Shown here: piece after piece, positions 33,702 to 41,976 of the stretch
Position numbering within the stretch: the first letter of the stretch is position 1
How the letters are laid out: each line of letters starts with the position of its first letter
Origin: Spirosoma pollinicola
GTDB lineage: Bacteria; Bacteroidota; Bacteroidia; Cytophagales; Spirosomataceae
Direction of reading: 5' to 3'
Assembly (NCBI RefSeq): GCF_002831565.1
Contig: NZ_CP025096.1
Coordinates: 2,023,027-2,087,026, forward strand
Length of the DNA: 64,000 nucleotides
Notes under the pieces: model-generated
The model's input: the letters and a program-made list of their open reading frames with translations, nothing else
What the model was told of the DNA's origin: nothing
Database searches by the model: none
Position numbers and translations under genes: made by a program

Positions 33702-34510
33702 TGGTTAGCCTGAATACGATCATAGCTGAACATCTGTCCGTAATTGTCAGCAATATTTGTAGAGAATGGATCAAACATAACCGACGAATTCTGGGCGATA
33801 CTCAGTTTCGTTGTGCCATTAAATAACGATAGAACGTTTGTTTTTAATTGAATAGATGGCGTGGCATTGTTTTGTACTTTAGCGACATCAGTCTTGAAAG
33901 GAACTGTAATAGTACGAAGATTATTGATCGTTTTTTTACCGTTATAGCCTCCGCCAAAACCACCTATATGATAGAAAAAGGCGTTGTTCTGAGCCGCTGG
34001 TGCCACATTGGATATACCTTCGAGTTTCAGGAAAATATAGCCCGAATTCCACTCCCAATACATGCCGTCGTTTAGTCCCGGATCGAGCACGCCCGTTCGT
34101 TTACTGATATCGGCCAGACTACGAGTGCTATCGACCCCAACAACAAAGGTCATCCCGGTATAATTACCCGTTGGCACATTGGAAAGCGTAATCGTTTGAG
34201 AAGCTGGCTTTTCTTCCTGAATCAGGAAATAGCAGCTATCCTGCGGCACAACATAGTCGCTGCCATCATCCTTACGAAGGTGAATATTGCTGACGAAGTA
34301 ATTGAATTTCGTAACTGTAAACGACTCGCCAACGGCGTTTTGGTAGGTGCCCGAATTCAACGCCAAATCCGATGTACCAGCTACATTATCGAACGCGATC
34401 CGCATCCGGCCTGTGATAGTCGGGTTTGGCGTATCGTTGGTGTGACACGAAAAAACGGCTAACCCCAGCCCTATACTGGCCAGTAATCCAACAATAATGG
34501 TCTTTTTCAT
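33698..34510 (-). CDS. MbnP-like copper-binding lipoprotein
   Basis: A 270-residue periplasmic or outer-membrane lipoprotein. The signal peptide ends in a lipobox AVFSC (Cys22). The body has the MbnP pattern RMRIAFDNVAGTSDLAL, VTKFNYFVSNIHLRKDDGS, GNYTGMTFVVGVDS and above all DGMYWEWNSGYIFLKLEG (about 148-165), where Trp152 or Trp154 is the candidate for conversion to kynurenine by the partner peroxidase. The gene is immediately upstream of and translationally coupled to the MbnH-like gene. In Methylosinus the kynurenine form binds Cu(I); copper binding here is inferred. Confidence 0.88.
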   Translation of the reverse strand: MKKTIIVGLLASIGLGLAVFSCHTNDTPNPTITGRMRIAFDNVAGTSDLALNSGTYQNAVGESFTVTKFNYFVSNIHLRKDDGSDYVVPQDSCYFLIQEEKPASQTITLSNVPTGNYTGMTFVVGVDSTRSLADISKRTGVLDPGLNDGMYWEWNSGYIFLKLEGISNVAPAAQNNAFFYHIGGFGGGYNGKKTINNLRTITVPFKTDVAKVQNNATPSIQLKTNVLSLFNGTTKLSIAQNSSVMFDPFSTNIADNYGQMFSYDRIQANQ

Positions 34511-34631
34511 GGCGTACGTATTGACAATCCATTCAGTTTACAACAGATGGGCAGGCAAATAACTAACGACAATAGACCTAAAATCATGCAGGATATTGGA
34601 TTAAATATGAGTTAGATAGACAGAGCGTAGT

Positions 34632-35387
34632 TCATTTATTCTCTGTACGGTGGCTGGTACGCTGCCATTCGGTGAGCACAATGCCCAAAATCAGCCAGCA
34701 GGACCCCAATAGATAGCCGCCCAGCACATCGCTCAGATAATGAACACCCAGATAAATTCGGCTGAAGCCAACAACCAAAATCAAAAAAACGGTACTTATG
34801 GCAACCAGCCATCGGTTTCGGATACGACGTCGCCCCCGAACCAGCCAGTAGCCGAGTAAGCCATACAGTGTCATGGCCGTAGCCGCATGACCACTGGGAA
34901 ATGAATAGCCCGTTTCAGGATAATAAGCAACCTGAGTTGGCCGTGCCCGGTAAAAAGTTCGTTTGCCAATTTGTACAAATACCCCTACACCTGCCATTAG
35001 CAGGCATAGAATAAGTATGTTCCGTTTCTTTTTCTGCCGAAACAAAACGTATGATCCAAGTAGGGTTAAACCAACTGTTACGTATGCGGACCCTAACCAC
35101 GTAAGCACATACAGTCCCTGGCTAATCGAGGTAACTCGCCCCTGAAACAGAAAGTGGGTAAACCATACATCAACTTGAACCATCGGCTCGGCATTGACCA
35201 CGTTTTCAGCAATTTCCGATAAAATCAACGTATTGGCGATTAATAAGCCGATCAGCATCGTAAGGGGTAAACCCCGGAAGTGTTCCGTTGACAAACGCTC
35301 GGCCAACCAATGGACAAAGCCTGTGTATCGGGCAGCAGAATGACCCATGTACTGACGAATTCGCTGCTGAATCTGGATTGACGTCAT
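34632..35387 (-). CDS. PAP2-family phosphatase
   Basis: A 251-residue integral membrane phosphatase. The three catalytic motifs are visible: KRTFYRARPTQ (KxxxxxxRP, about 142-152), YSFPSGHAATAM (PSGH, about 160-171) and SRIYLGVHYLSDVLGGYLLG (SRxxxxxHxxxD, about 209-228). About six helices. Substrates are likely undecaprenyl diphosphate or a phospholipid phosphate, as for PgpB relatives. It is upstream of the MbnP gene but separated by 121 bp, and divergent from the outer-membrane protein gene. Confidence 0.92.
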   Translation of the reverse strand: MTSIQIQQRIRQYMGHSAARYTGFVHWLAERLSTEHFRGLPLTMLIGLLIANTLILSEIAENVVNAEPMVQVDVWFTHFLFQGRVTSISQGLYVLTWLGSAYVTVGLTLLGSYVLFRQKKKRNILILCLLMAGVGVFVQIGKRTFYRARPTQVAYYPETGYSFPSGHAATAMTLYGLLGYWLVRGRRRIRNRWLVAISTVFLILVVGFSRIYLGVHYLSDVLGGYLLGSCWLILGIVLTEWQRTSHRTENK

Positions 35388-35618
35388 AATTTCCCCGTCG
35401 AGTAAAAGCGGTAATTCCGAAGTAAACTTCGATAAAGAATCTGAAGAAATATTGATGTCTCCTTAATGCAACGACCTATCTAAAACACGTTTATCAACCA
35501 TCTCCTGTTCCTGATTCTGTAACTAATAGAAGGATAAACTGTATTGTTCATAGAGCCTGATCTATTCTGTCAAAGCTTCAGATTTACTTCAAGTTTAGCA
35601 GCCAGTTTTGTTGCTATT

Positions 35619-38075
35619 ATGAAATCAGTAATCTACCCTTCCTTTCTGCTCTTTCTTCTTTTATTGGCACAATCTACCTCTGCGCAACAGGTGGTGCCGA
35701 GCAACACGAATCGACTGACAGGTAAGATTTTGGATGTAGGCACCAATAAAGCCTTATCGTTTGCGTCGGTTGCTGTTTTCGAGCAACGAAATGGCAAAGA
35801 CAGTCTACTGACAGGTAGTCAGGCAAATGGTGAGGGGGTGTTTGTCGTTTCGAATTTACCTTCGGGTTCGCTGACAATGCGGGTGACCTTTGTTGGATAT
35901 CAAACCCTTGAGCAAACCATTCGAATCAATCAGGCGCAGACAGATGTGGGAACGCTGGCCCTGAAACCTGACGCCAGTATGCTAAAAGAGGTGAACGTAA
36001 CGGGCGAGAAAAGCGCAATTTCTATGACGATGGAAAAGCGAACGTTCAACGTGGCCAAGAATCTGACCACTATTGGCGGAACAGCCGAAAACGTCCTTAA
36101 AAATGTGCCGTCGATTACCCTTGACGAAAGTGGCAATCCCAGCCTGCGCAACATGGCGACAACCATTTATGTCAACGGTAAACCTACCCAGTTGACGCTG
36201 TCCCAAATACCGGCCAACCAGATCGAGTCGGTAGAAGTAATATCTAATCCCTCGGCCCGCTATGATGCCTCTACATCGGGTGGTATTGTCAATCTGGTGC
36301 TGAAAAAAAACCGGCTTCCTGGCTACAACGGGCTCGTTAGCGCGGGTATCGGTAATAACTCGCGTTTCGACGGTACAGTTAACATTGACTGGCGCAAGGG
36401 CAAATGGAATCTGACCAGTTTTTACTCCATCAATGCCACCAGGAACCCGATAACAGGCTACGTGAATCGAACGAACCGAAAGGCCGATGGCAGTCCATTA
36501 AATTACTTTACACAGACTACCAGTATTAGCCTCAACAACACATTCCAGAGTGGGAGAATTGCCGCCGATTATGCGCTGAATAATAGAAATACGTTATCGC
36601 TGGCGGGCACAGTGGTGGGAGGGGCATTCAACACCGTTAGCGCACAGCCATACACCTATCTCGATCTGAATCAGACAGTTACCAGTTCGGGCAATCGAAC
36701 AACGGTGCCTCAAAATGCCTTCACTAACATGGGCCTGGAGTTCGACTGGAAACATCAGTTTGCTCGCAAAGGCCGGGAGTTGAGCCTAGTTACTTCCTAT
36801 AGCCGCAACCACTTTTCCAACGCGGCCGATTGGTTGACAACGGCCCTGGATGCCGGCGGAAATTCGCAATCAGGCTTCCCGGAACGGGACAAAATTACGG
36901 GCCGCACCAATGGCAATCAGATTATTGCCCAGTTAGATTATACGCATCCGCTGGGCGACTCGGCCAAGCTTGAAATGGGACTTCGAAGTTACACCTTCGT
37001 TCGCGACCAGCAGTATTTCTTCAATAAACTTAACAACGATACACAAGCGTATCAACTGCTCCCGAGTTACTCGCAGGATGCGCGGATTGCCGAAACCGTC
37101 AATGCGATTTATGCGCTGTACACGCGTCAGTTTCGCCGGAATATTAGTTTACAGGCAGGTCTGCGGTTGGAACAATCGAGTTTGCACGGTACCTCCCGGC
37201 TCGATACAACGACCTTTGGCTATAACTACCCGTCTGCCAACGGCCAGAATCTGTTTCAGTCGCTGTTTCCTTCATTCGCGCTCTCCAAAAAGCTGAACGA
37301 AACCGATGAGATCGGTATTAATTTAAGTCGTAAAGTAGGTAGACCAAATTTCCGGCAACTATTTATTGGCATTCAGTCCAACGACCGTCAGAACATCACG
37401 ATTGGTAACCCTGCCCTTCGTCCCGAGTTCGTCAATACTGCTGAAGTTAATTACAACAAGAGTTTCGGGAGCGTAAGCTGGCTGGCCACAGCCTACTATA
37501 TTTACGAAGATCACACCATAAAACCCTTCACTCAGCCATCATCAACCGACTCGTCGGTACTGGTAACCACGTTCGTTAACGTAAAAGCCGACATTCGCTA
37601 TGGTTTTGACAACACGCTGAAGTTCAACATCGGGCCAAATCTGAGTGCAGTAGCGAACATCAATGTATTCAATGTAATTCTGCAATCAGTCAATTTACAG
37701 AACCAGTTGGTCTCTTACAATGCCAAGCTGAATTTAACCTACCGCTTACCGGCCAACATATCAGCGCAACTAACAGGTACCAACGACGGCAAGGCTCCGT
37801 CGTTGCAAGGGTATCGTCAGGCAGTACGGGGTGTTGACTTTGCTATTCGGAAAGGTTTCTGGGCCAATCGGGCCAGTCTTACCTTCAGCGTCAATGACAT
37901 GTTCAATTCGCGCCGATTTATCAGTATTTACGACCAACCGGGTGCCTATCAGGTGTCGATGAATCGCCGGGAAGTACGATTTTACAAACTGTCTCTCCAG
38001 TTGCCGCTTGGCAGTGATACCGCCAAACGAAATCAGCGTAAAATGGACCGCCCCGACGTAGATTTCAGCAACTAA
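35619..38075 (+). CDS. TonB-receptor-like outer-membrane beta-barrel protein
   Basis: An 818-residue outer-membrane protein from 35619 (MKSVIYPSFLLFLLLLAQST; signal peptide ends near SAQ). An N-terminal carboxypeptidase-regulatory-like domain (RLTGKILDVGTNKALSFASV ... VTFVGYQTLEQTIRINQA, about 30-115) is followed by a plug-like segment (VLKNVPSITLDESGNPSLRN, VEVISNPSARYDASTSGGIVNLVLKK) and a long beta-barrel region. It belongs to the 'outer membrane beta-barrel family protein' group that lacks a clear TonB box. The ligand is unknown, with no SusD partner nearby. Confidence 0.88.
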   Translation: MKSVIYPSFLLFLLLLAQSTSAQQVVPSNTNRLTGKILDVGTNKALSFASVAVFEQRNGKDSLLTGSQANGEGVFVVSNLPSGSLTMRVTFVGYQTLEQTIRINQAQTDVGTLALKPDASMLKEVNVTGEKSAISMTMEKRTFNVAKNLTTIGGTAENVLKNVPSITLDESGNPSLRNMATTIYVNGKPTQLTLSQIPANQIESVEVISNPSARYDASTSGGIVNLVLKKNRLPGYNGLVSAGIGNNSRFDGTVNIDWRKGKWNLTSFYSINATRNPITGYVNRTNRKADGSPLNYFTQTTSISLNNTFQSGRIAADYALNNRNTLSLAGTVVGGAFNTVSAQPYTYLDLNQTVTSSGNRTTVPQNAFTNMGLEFDWKHQFARKGRELSLVTSYSRNHFSNAADWLTTALDAGGNSQSGFPERDKITGRTNGNQIIAQLDYTHPLGDSAKLEMGLRSYTFVRDQQYFFNKLNNDTQAYQLLPSYSQDARIAETVNAIYALYTRQFRRNISLQAGLRLEQSSLHGTSRLDTTTFGYNYPSANGQNLFQSLFPSFALSKKLNETDEIGINLSRKVGRPNFRQLFIGIQSNDRQNITIGNPALRPEFVNTAEVNYNKSFGSVSWLATAYYIYEDHTIKPFTQPSSTDSSVLVTTFVNVKADIRYGFDNTLKFNIGPNLSAVANINVFNVILQSVNLQNQLVSYNAKLNLTYRLPANISAQLTGTNDGKAPSLQGYRQAVRGVDFAIRKGFWANRASLTFSVNDMFNSRRFISIYDQPGAYQVSMNRREVRFYKLSLQLPLGSDTAKRNQRKMDRPDVDFSN

Positions 38076-38106
38076 GCGAAGCCTGGTGCCATCAGATTAT
38101 TTCTCG

Positions 38107-38583
38107 TTATTTCATGTTCATAATTCGTTCTGCTTCCTTTTTCAGGTCGGCAGCAAATTGGTTGAAAGACTGGTCGAATGGGGGAATCATTTTGGCAAAC
38201 AGAGGAAACAACGGGCCGCCAATTTTTTCAGTCATCGAAAACCGCGTAGAGCCTTTTCCGCTACTGGTTAGTGCATAAATACGGTTGCCCATTGAGTCTC
38301 CCCAGACGAGTTTTTTTTCCGGATCAACTTGTTTTATCTGTAAGGTAAAAACTCGCTTGGGATCGAGGGTTGAGGTAAGTTTAATTTTTTCGTTTGGGCT
38401 AATCGTGCCTTCTATTGACACGATGGTCGAATTCCATCGGGGATAATCAGACGCCGTGGTCAATAGTGCCCAGATGATGGATGGATCGGCATCAATTGTA
38501 ATGCTCACGGATGTTTCGCGGCTGAATAGTTTTTTTACCGTGTTGGCTTTACCGTCTTGAGTGAGATATGGAGTGTTTGCCAT
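38107..38583 (-). CDS. SRPBCC-family protein (polyketide cyclase/START-like)
   Basis: A 158-residue protein with the SRPBCC pattern: SVSITIDADPSIIWALLTTASDYPRWNSTIVSIEG near the N-terminus (ligand-pocket entry, WALLTTASDYPRWN), LTSTLDPKRVFTLQIKQVDPEKKLVW and MTEKIGGPLFPLFAKMIP. Small hydrophobic-ligand binding is expected. It lies just after the sigma factor gene, 59 bp apart; this sigma-SRPBCC pairing recurs in Bacteroidota and suggests a common function. Confidence 0.85.
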   Translation of the reverse strand: MANTPYLTQDGKANTVKKLFSRETSVSITIDADPSIIWALLTTASDYPRWNSTIVSIEGTISPNEKIKLTSTLDPKRVFTLQIKQVDPEKKLVWGDSMGNRIYALTSSGKGSTRFSMTEKIGGPLFPLFAKMIPPFDQSFNQFAADLKKEAERIMNMK

Positions 38584-38642
38584 TATCGTTAGTTTGTCTG
38601 CTTAGTTTACCGTTTGACGGTTGGGCAGAACGAAACGATAGG

Positions 38643-39443
38643 TTAACTGGCATTTTTCTCCAGATAGTTTTCAATAACCTGCCTATTGTGCTCTAAATGA
38701 TGAAGTTGTAATTCGGCCGCGTTCGATTCAAAGGGGTCTATACCCTGTATCACCTTCATTCGAAGATCAAAAAGGTGTTCTCTATCGGCAGTAGCCGCTT
38801 TTCTGACCAGATCAATTTTAACCGCTTCTTCCTGAAATTTCTGTTTTGGGTTGAATAATCCATTCAATTCCGAGCATTGATGGCAAACACCCTGTTTGTT
38901 AATTAGGGCGCATCTACCTTCAAAAACATGAATCATTTTTGCCCGGCCCGTATGCAAATAATACTTCACCATGGCTTCGGTGCTATCAAGAATCTGCGCG
39001 ATTTCGTTGATCCTGAAATCATACACTTCTTTCAGCAAAAGGCTGAGCTGTTGTTCCAGAGGTAATGATTTGGCAATACAGGTAAAACAAAACGCAATAT
39101 GTTCTCTTATTTCGAATTGCCCCTGAAGTGAAGTGGCCTGAATGTGCATCGCCTGCTGAAAGAACGTCGGATTAGCTAAAGCGGCTTTTTTCGCAATGTC
39201 GGTCACGTTATCCACCCAGCGTTTTCTGGCTCTGAGATTATCTTGGGCCAAATTTGATGCGATGGCAAACAGCCAGGTTTTCAGCGACGATTGCCCCCTG
39301 AAGGACTCCAGTTTTTCAGTAGCTTTAATAAAGGTGTCATGGACAATATCCTCTGCGTCTGCTACGCTTGCCGTTATTCGCAGGATATAGGACTTCAGTT
39401 GTCCTTTTGATCGCTCAAATTCATCTACCAGTTCCTCTGACAT
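38643..39443 (-). CDS. Sigma-70 family RNA polymerase sigma factor
   Basis: A 266-residue sigma factor (region 2 ITASVADAEDIVHDTFIKAT ... FRGQSSLKTWLFAIASNLAQDNLRARKR; region 4 LPLEQQLSLLLKEVYDFRINEIAQILDSTEAMVKYYLHTGRAKM). The C-terminal tail carries CALINKQGVCHQC, a cysteine cluster seen in a subgroup of sigma factors paired with SRPBCC proteins. I use the ATG at 39443; a TTG in frame at 39455 is possible. The start codon lies inside a 33-bp inverted repeat, so translation may be limited by mRNA folding. The SRPBCC gene follows and is probably co-transcribed. Confidence 0.9.
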   Translation of the reverse strand: MSEELVDEFERSKGQLKSYILRITASVADAEDIVHDTFIKATEKLESFRGQSSLKTWLFAIASNLAQDNLRARKRWVDNVTDIAKKAALANPTFFQQAMHIQATSLQGQFEIREHIAFCFTCIAKSLPLEQQLSLLLKEVYDFRINEIAQILDSTEAMVKYYLHTGRAKMIHVFEGRCALINKQGVCHQCSELNGLFNPKQKFQEEAVKIDLVRKAATADREHLFDLRMKVIQGIDPFESNAAELQLHHLEHNRQVIENYLEKNAS

Positions 39444-39516
39444 GGGTCGAATCAATTACAGGAATACAGGCAATTTAGGTCGTTTTCCGTAATTGATTCG
39501 ACCCATGTCAGAAGAA
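39431..39516. repeat. Inverted repeat covering the sigma factor start codon
   Basis: The segment at 39431-39463 (GTTCCTCTGACATGGGTCGA then ATCAATTACAGGAA) is reverse-complemented at 39485-39516 (TTCCGTAATTGATTCGACCC then ATGTCAGAAGAAC) with two differences. It sits between the sigma factor gene and the epimerase gene and duplicates the first codons of the sigma factor in the opposite orientation. Confidence 0.85.
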
Positions 39517-39521
39517 CTTGT

Positions 39522-40367
39522 TCATAAACTTTTCAGATACGCCAGACTTTTGGGCACTTGCTGCTCGGCGGCTTTACTTTCGTCCTCAATGTACAGGTGC
39601 TCTATCGACGACTTGTTCACGGCTTTGAGAACAGAAGGCCAGTCAATTTGACCCGTTCCCAATACAACACATTCCTCATTGGCCATGCTCCCCTTATCAT
39701 TACGGGCAACTCCTTTTTGCACGTCTTTCAGGTGAATGAGCCGGAACCGTTTAGGGTATTTCATCAGAAGTGCAGCCGGGTCCTGACCGGGCAAGTACGT
39801 CCAGGTTACGTCCATTTCGTAGCCTACGTATTCGGGGTTCGTTTGCTTTACTAAATAATCAAACAGCGTACCATTTTCGTAGGGCTGAAACTCGAACCCG
39901 TGATTATGGTAACAGAACATAACACCCTGTTCGTGGGCCTGTTTGCCGAAACGGTTGAACACCTCGGCGGCCTGCTGCATCATTTCCAGCGTGGCTGCGC
40001 TCTTGTGTGGTATAGAACCGATACGGATGTATTTCACACCAAGTGCTTTTGCATTTTGCAGAATAGAGTCCGGTTTGTTGGCGATGGCATCGTAACTCAC
40101 GCCGTAGCTGCTACATGTGAGCCCGCGCTGGTCGAGGAGGGCTCGCAGTTCAGGGGCGGTTTTACCGAACAGGCCCGAAAACTCAATGTCGGTGATGCCC
40201 CAGGCTTTCACTTTATCCAGTGTACCGGGCACATCTTTCGAAAAGCTTTCGCGCAGGGTATAGGAAACCATGCCGGGCATTTTCTTCACCAGTTTTCCAA
40301 AGGGCTGTGCCTGAGTGGCTGATGCGCCAGCCAGCCATAAACCTACAAGTAATGTTAAACGTATCAT
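39522..40367 (-). CDS. Exported sugar phosphate isomerase/epimerase (TIM barrel)
   Basis: A 281-residue protein with a signal peptide (LTLLVGLWLAGASATQAQP). The barrel matches the xylose-isomerase-like AP endonuclease 2 family: WGITDIEFSGLFGKTAPELRALLDQRG, VMFCYHNHGFEFQPYENGT (Tyr/His metal region), VGYEMDVTWTYLPGQDP, RLIHLKDVQKGV and EHLYIEDESKAAEQ. Export plus this fold recalls the 5537-6409 gene, but the two share only the fold. It is likely involved in periplasmic keto-sugar turnover. No transporter is next to it. Confidence 0.88.
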   Translation of the reverse strand: MIRLTLLVGLWLAGASATQAQPFGKLVKKMPGMVSYTLRESFSKDVPGTLDKVKAWGITDIEFSGLFGKTAPELRALLDQRGLTCSSYGVSYDAIANKPDSILQNAKALGVKYIRIGSIPHKSAATLEMMQQAAEVFNRFGKQAHEQGVMFCYHNHGFEFQPYENGTLFDYLVKQTNPEYVGYEMDVTWTYLPGQDPAALLMKYPKRFRLIHLKDVQKGVARNDKGSMANEECVVLGTGQIDWPSVLKAVNKSSIEHLYIEDESKAAEQQVPKSLAYLKSL

Positions 40368-40635
40368 TTGGGATAAGTCAATGTAATTGAATCCGATTAA
40401 TCAATACGGATAAGGCGTACGGATCAACATTTCTACTATATACATAAGCGTTAGCTATTCCTGCTTAAAGGCAAGCAGCCAAAACAAAATCATGACTGAT
40501 TTGCCGAATAATAAAATACATAAACCGTTGACTCAAAAGATTTTACAGAAACCATCCAAATCTATAAGTTTGAACCAGGCTATCATTAAATGGACCGTCA
40601 ATCAAATTTTTCATTACTTCTTTCCACAATCAGTT

Positions 40636-41646
40636 ATGAATTACAAACTCCCTCTTTTATGCTCTCTGTTAACCGGTGCTCTGGTTATAAGCTGTCAGGA
40701 CCACCGGATTCCGGCCCCTGAAACAGTTAAGGTTTCCACTTTTGCAACGGGATTGGCCTCACCTATCGGCCTCGAAACAGACGCTAGCGGGCGAGTCTGG
40801 GTAACCGAAGCAGGTACCGGCAAAAATGATGGGAAAGTCTCCGTTATTACACCAGACGGTAAAGTCTATCCTGTCATTACTGGTTTTGATTCAGAAGTAT
40901 TTCAGGGGAGCGAACTGGATGGCTTAAATCACCTGCTGTTTGCAGATGGACTGTTGTATGTGCTAGGGTCTAAAAGTCGATTATATAGCGTCAACATAGC
41001 TTCGTTCAAACCCGGTGACACCCCGCTTTCAGCAACGTCGCTTCCCGTTGAGGATGTGAGTAAGTTTATTATCGACTTTCCATTTCCAGCTGATCAGGAT
41101 ACCGGTGAGTCTCATTTGTACAACATGACCGTTGGGCCAAACGGGGACCTTTTCTTTAGCGATGCGGCTGCCAACGCCATTATCCGCCGAACAAAAGCAG
41201 GTGTGTGGAGTGTGTTTGCCAATATACCCCGGCTCAAGAACCCAACGCCCGTTGGCCCGCCCTTTATTGACTCAGTGCCCACGGGTATTGTTTTCGACGG
41301 CAAGAATTTGCTGGTTACCACACTGGTTGGCTTTCCATTCCCTAAGGGAGCATCTATCGTTTACCAGGTAGACCAGTCAGCAGCAATCTCTGTTTTCAAA
41401 CAGGGTTTTACCAGTTTAGTCGATCTAAATCTGGACACAGATCTGGGGCTGTTACTGATTCAGCATGGCGTATTTGGCCAGCAAGGTTTTGGGGCTAAAA
41501 CAGGTCAGGTGATTCAGGTAACGGCTAGCGGTAGCTCGGTTCTGGTCGATGGGTTAAATCTGCCAACAGACCTTCGGCAAATTGACGCACATACGGCTTA
41601 CGTATCCAGTCTGGGCGATGGGTCTGTGTTAAAAGTGACGTATTAA
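40636..41646 (+). CDS. ScyD/ScyE-like NHL beta-propeller lipoprotein
   Basis: A 336-residue lipoprotein from 40636 (MNYKLPLLCSLLTGALVISC; lipobox VISC). The body has repeated propeller-like blades, for example VSTFATGLASPIGLETDASGRVWVTEAGTGKNDGKVSVITPDGKV, HLYNMTVGPNGDLFFSDAAANAIIRR and QIDAHTAYVSSLGDGSVLKVTY. The family is named after scytonemin cluster proteins of cyanobacteria, but in Bacteroidota its role is unknown. The longer open frame upstream (from 40492) is polar and rejected in favour of the signal peptide. DUF1059 follows 72 bp later. Confidence 0.82.
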   Translation: MNYKLPLLCSLLTGALVISCQDHRIPAPETVKVSTFATGLASPIGLETDASGRVWVTEAGTGKNDGKVSVITPDGKVYPVITGFDSEVFQGSELDGLNHLLFADGLLYVLGSKSRLYSVNIASFKPGDTPLSATSLPVEDVSKFIIDFPFPADQDTGESHLYNMTVGPNGDLFFSDAAANAIIRRTKAGVWSVFANIPRLKNPTPVGPPFIDSVPTGIVFDGKNLLVTTLVGFPFPKGASIVYQVDQSAAISVFKQGFTSLVDLNLDTDLGLLLIQHGVFGQQGFGAKTGQVIQVTASGSSVLVDGLNLPTDLRQIDAHTAYVSSLGDGSVLKVTY

Positions 41647-41718
41647 CATAAAGTTGTCCGTGTTGCGCTGCTCTACAATGCGGTCATAACCTTTCTTACT
41701 TAAACCAAACCAATACAA

Positions 41719-41892
41719 ATGAAAACGCTACATTGTAGAGATGCCGGATTTGATTGCGAGGCCGTTGTTCGGGCCGATACAGAAGAGGAAGTGCTGGCCC
41801 AGGCTGCCGAACACGCCCAACATGTTCATGGTGTAACGGTAACGCCCGAACTAGCCATAGGCATGAAGAGCCTGATCCACGATGAAGCATAA
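41719..41892 (+). CDS. DUF1059 small protein
   Basis: A 57-residue protein too short for many gene finders. MKTLHCRDAGFDCEAVVRAD is the standard DUF1059 opening: two cysteines (Cys6 and Cys13) with a C-x6-C spacing, then EEEVLAQAAEHAQHVHGVT and a C-terminal helix (ELAIGMKSLIHDEA). Function unknown. It follows the ScyD-like gene on the same strand and ends in a hairpin. Confidence 0.88.
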   Translation: MKTLHCRDAGFDCEAVVRADTEEEVLAQAAEHAQHVHGVTVTPELAIGMKSLIHDEA

Positions 41893-41907
41893 GTAGATGA
41901 ATGTATG

Positions 41908-41951
41908 GTGTTTCACGCCAACTCCCGAAGTAAGAGATTGTCGTGAAACAC
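41908..41951. terminator. Hairpin between DUF1059 and the convergent hydrolase gene
   Basis: GTGTTTCACG (41908-41917) pairs with CGTGAAACAC (41942-41951), a 10-bp perfect stem with a 24-base loop, between the two convergent stop codons. Confidence 0.6.
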
Positions 41952-41976
41952 TACACTACTCAACCAATTAACAACC

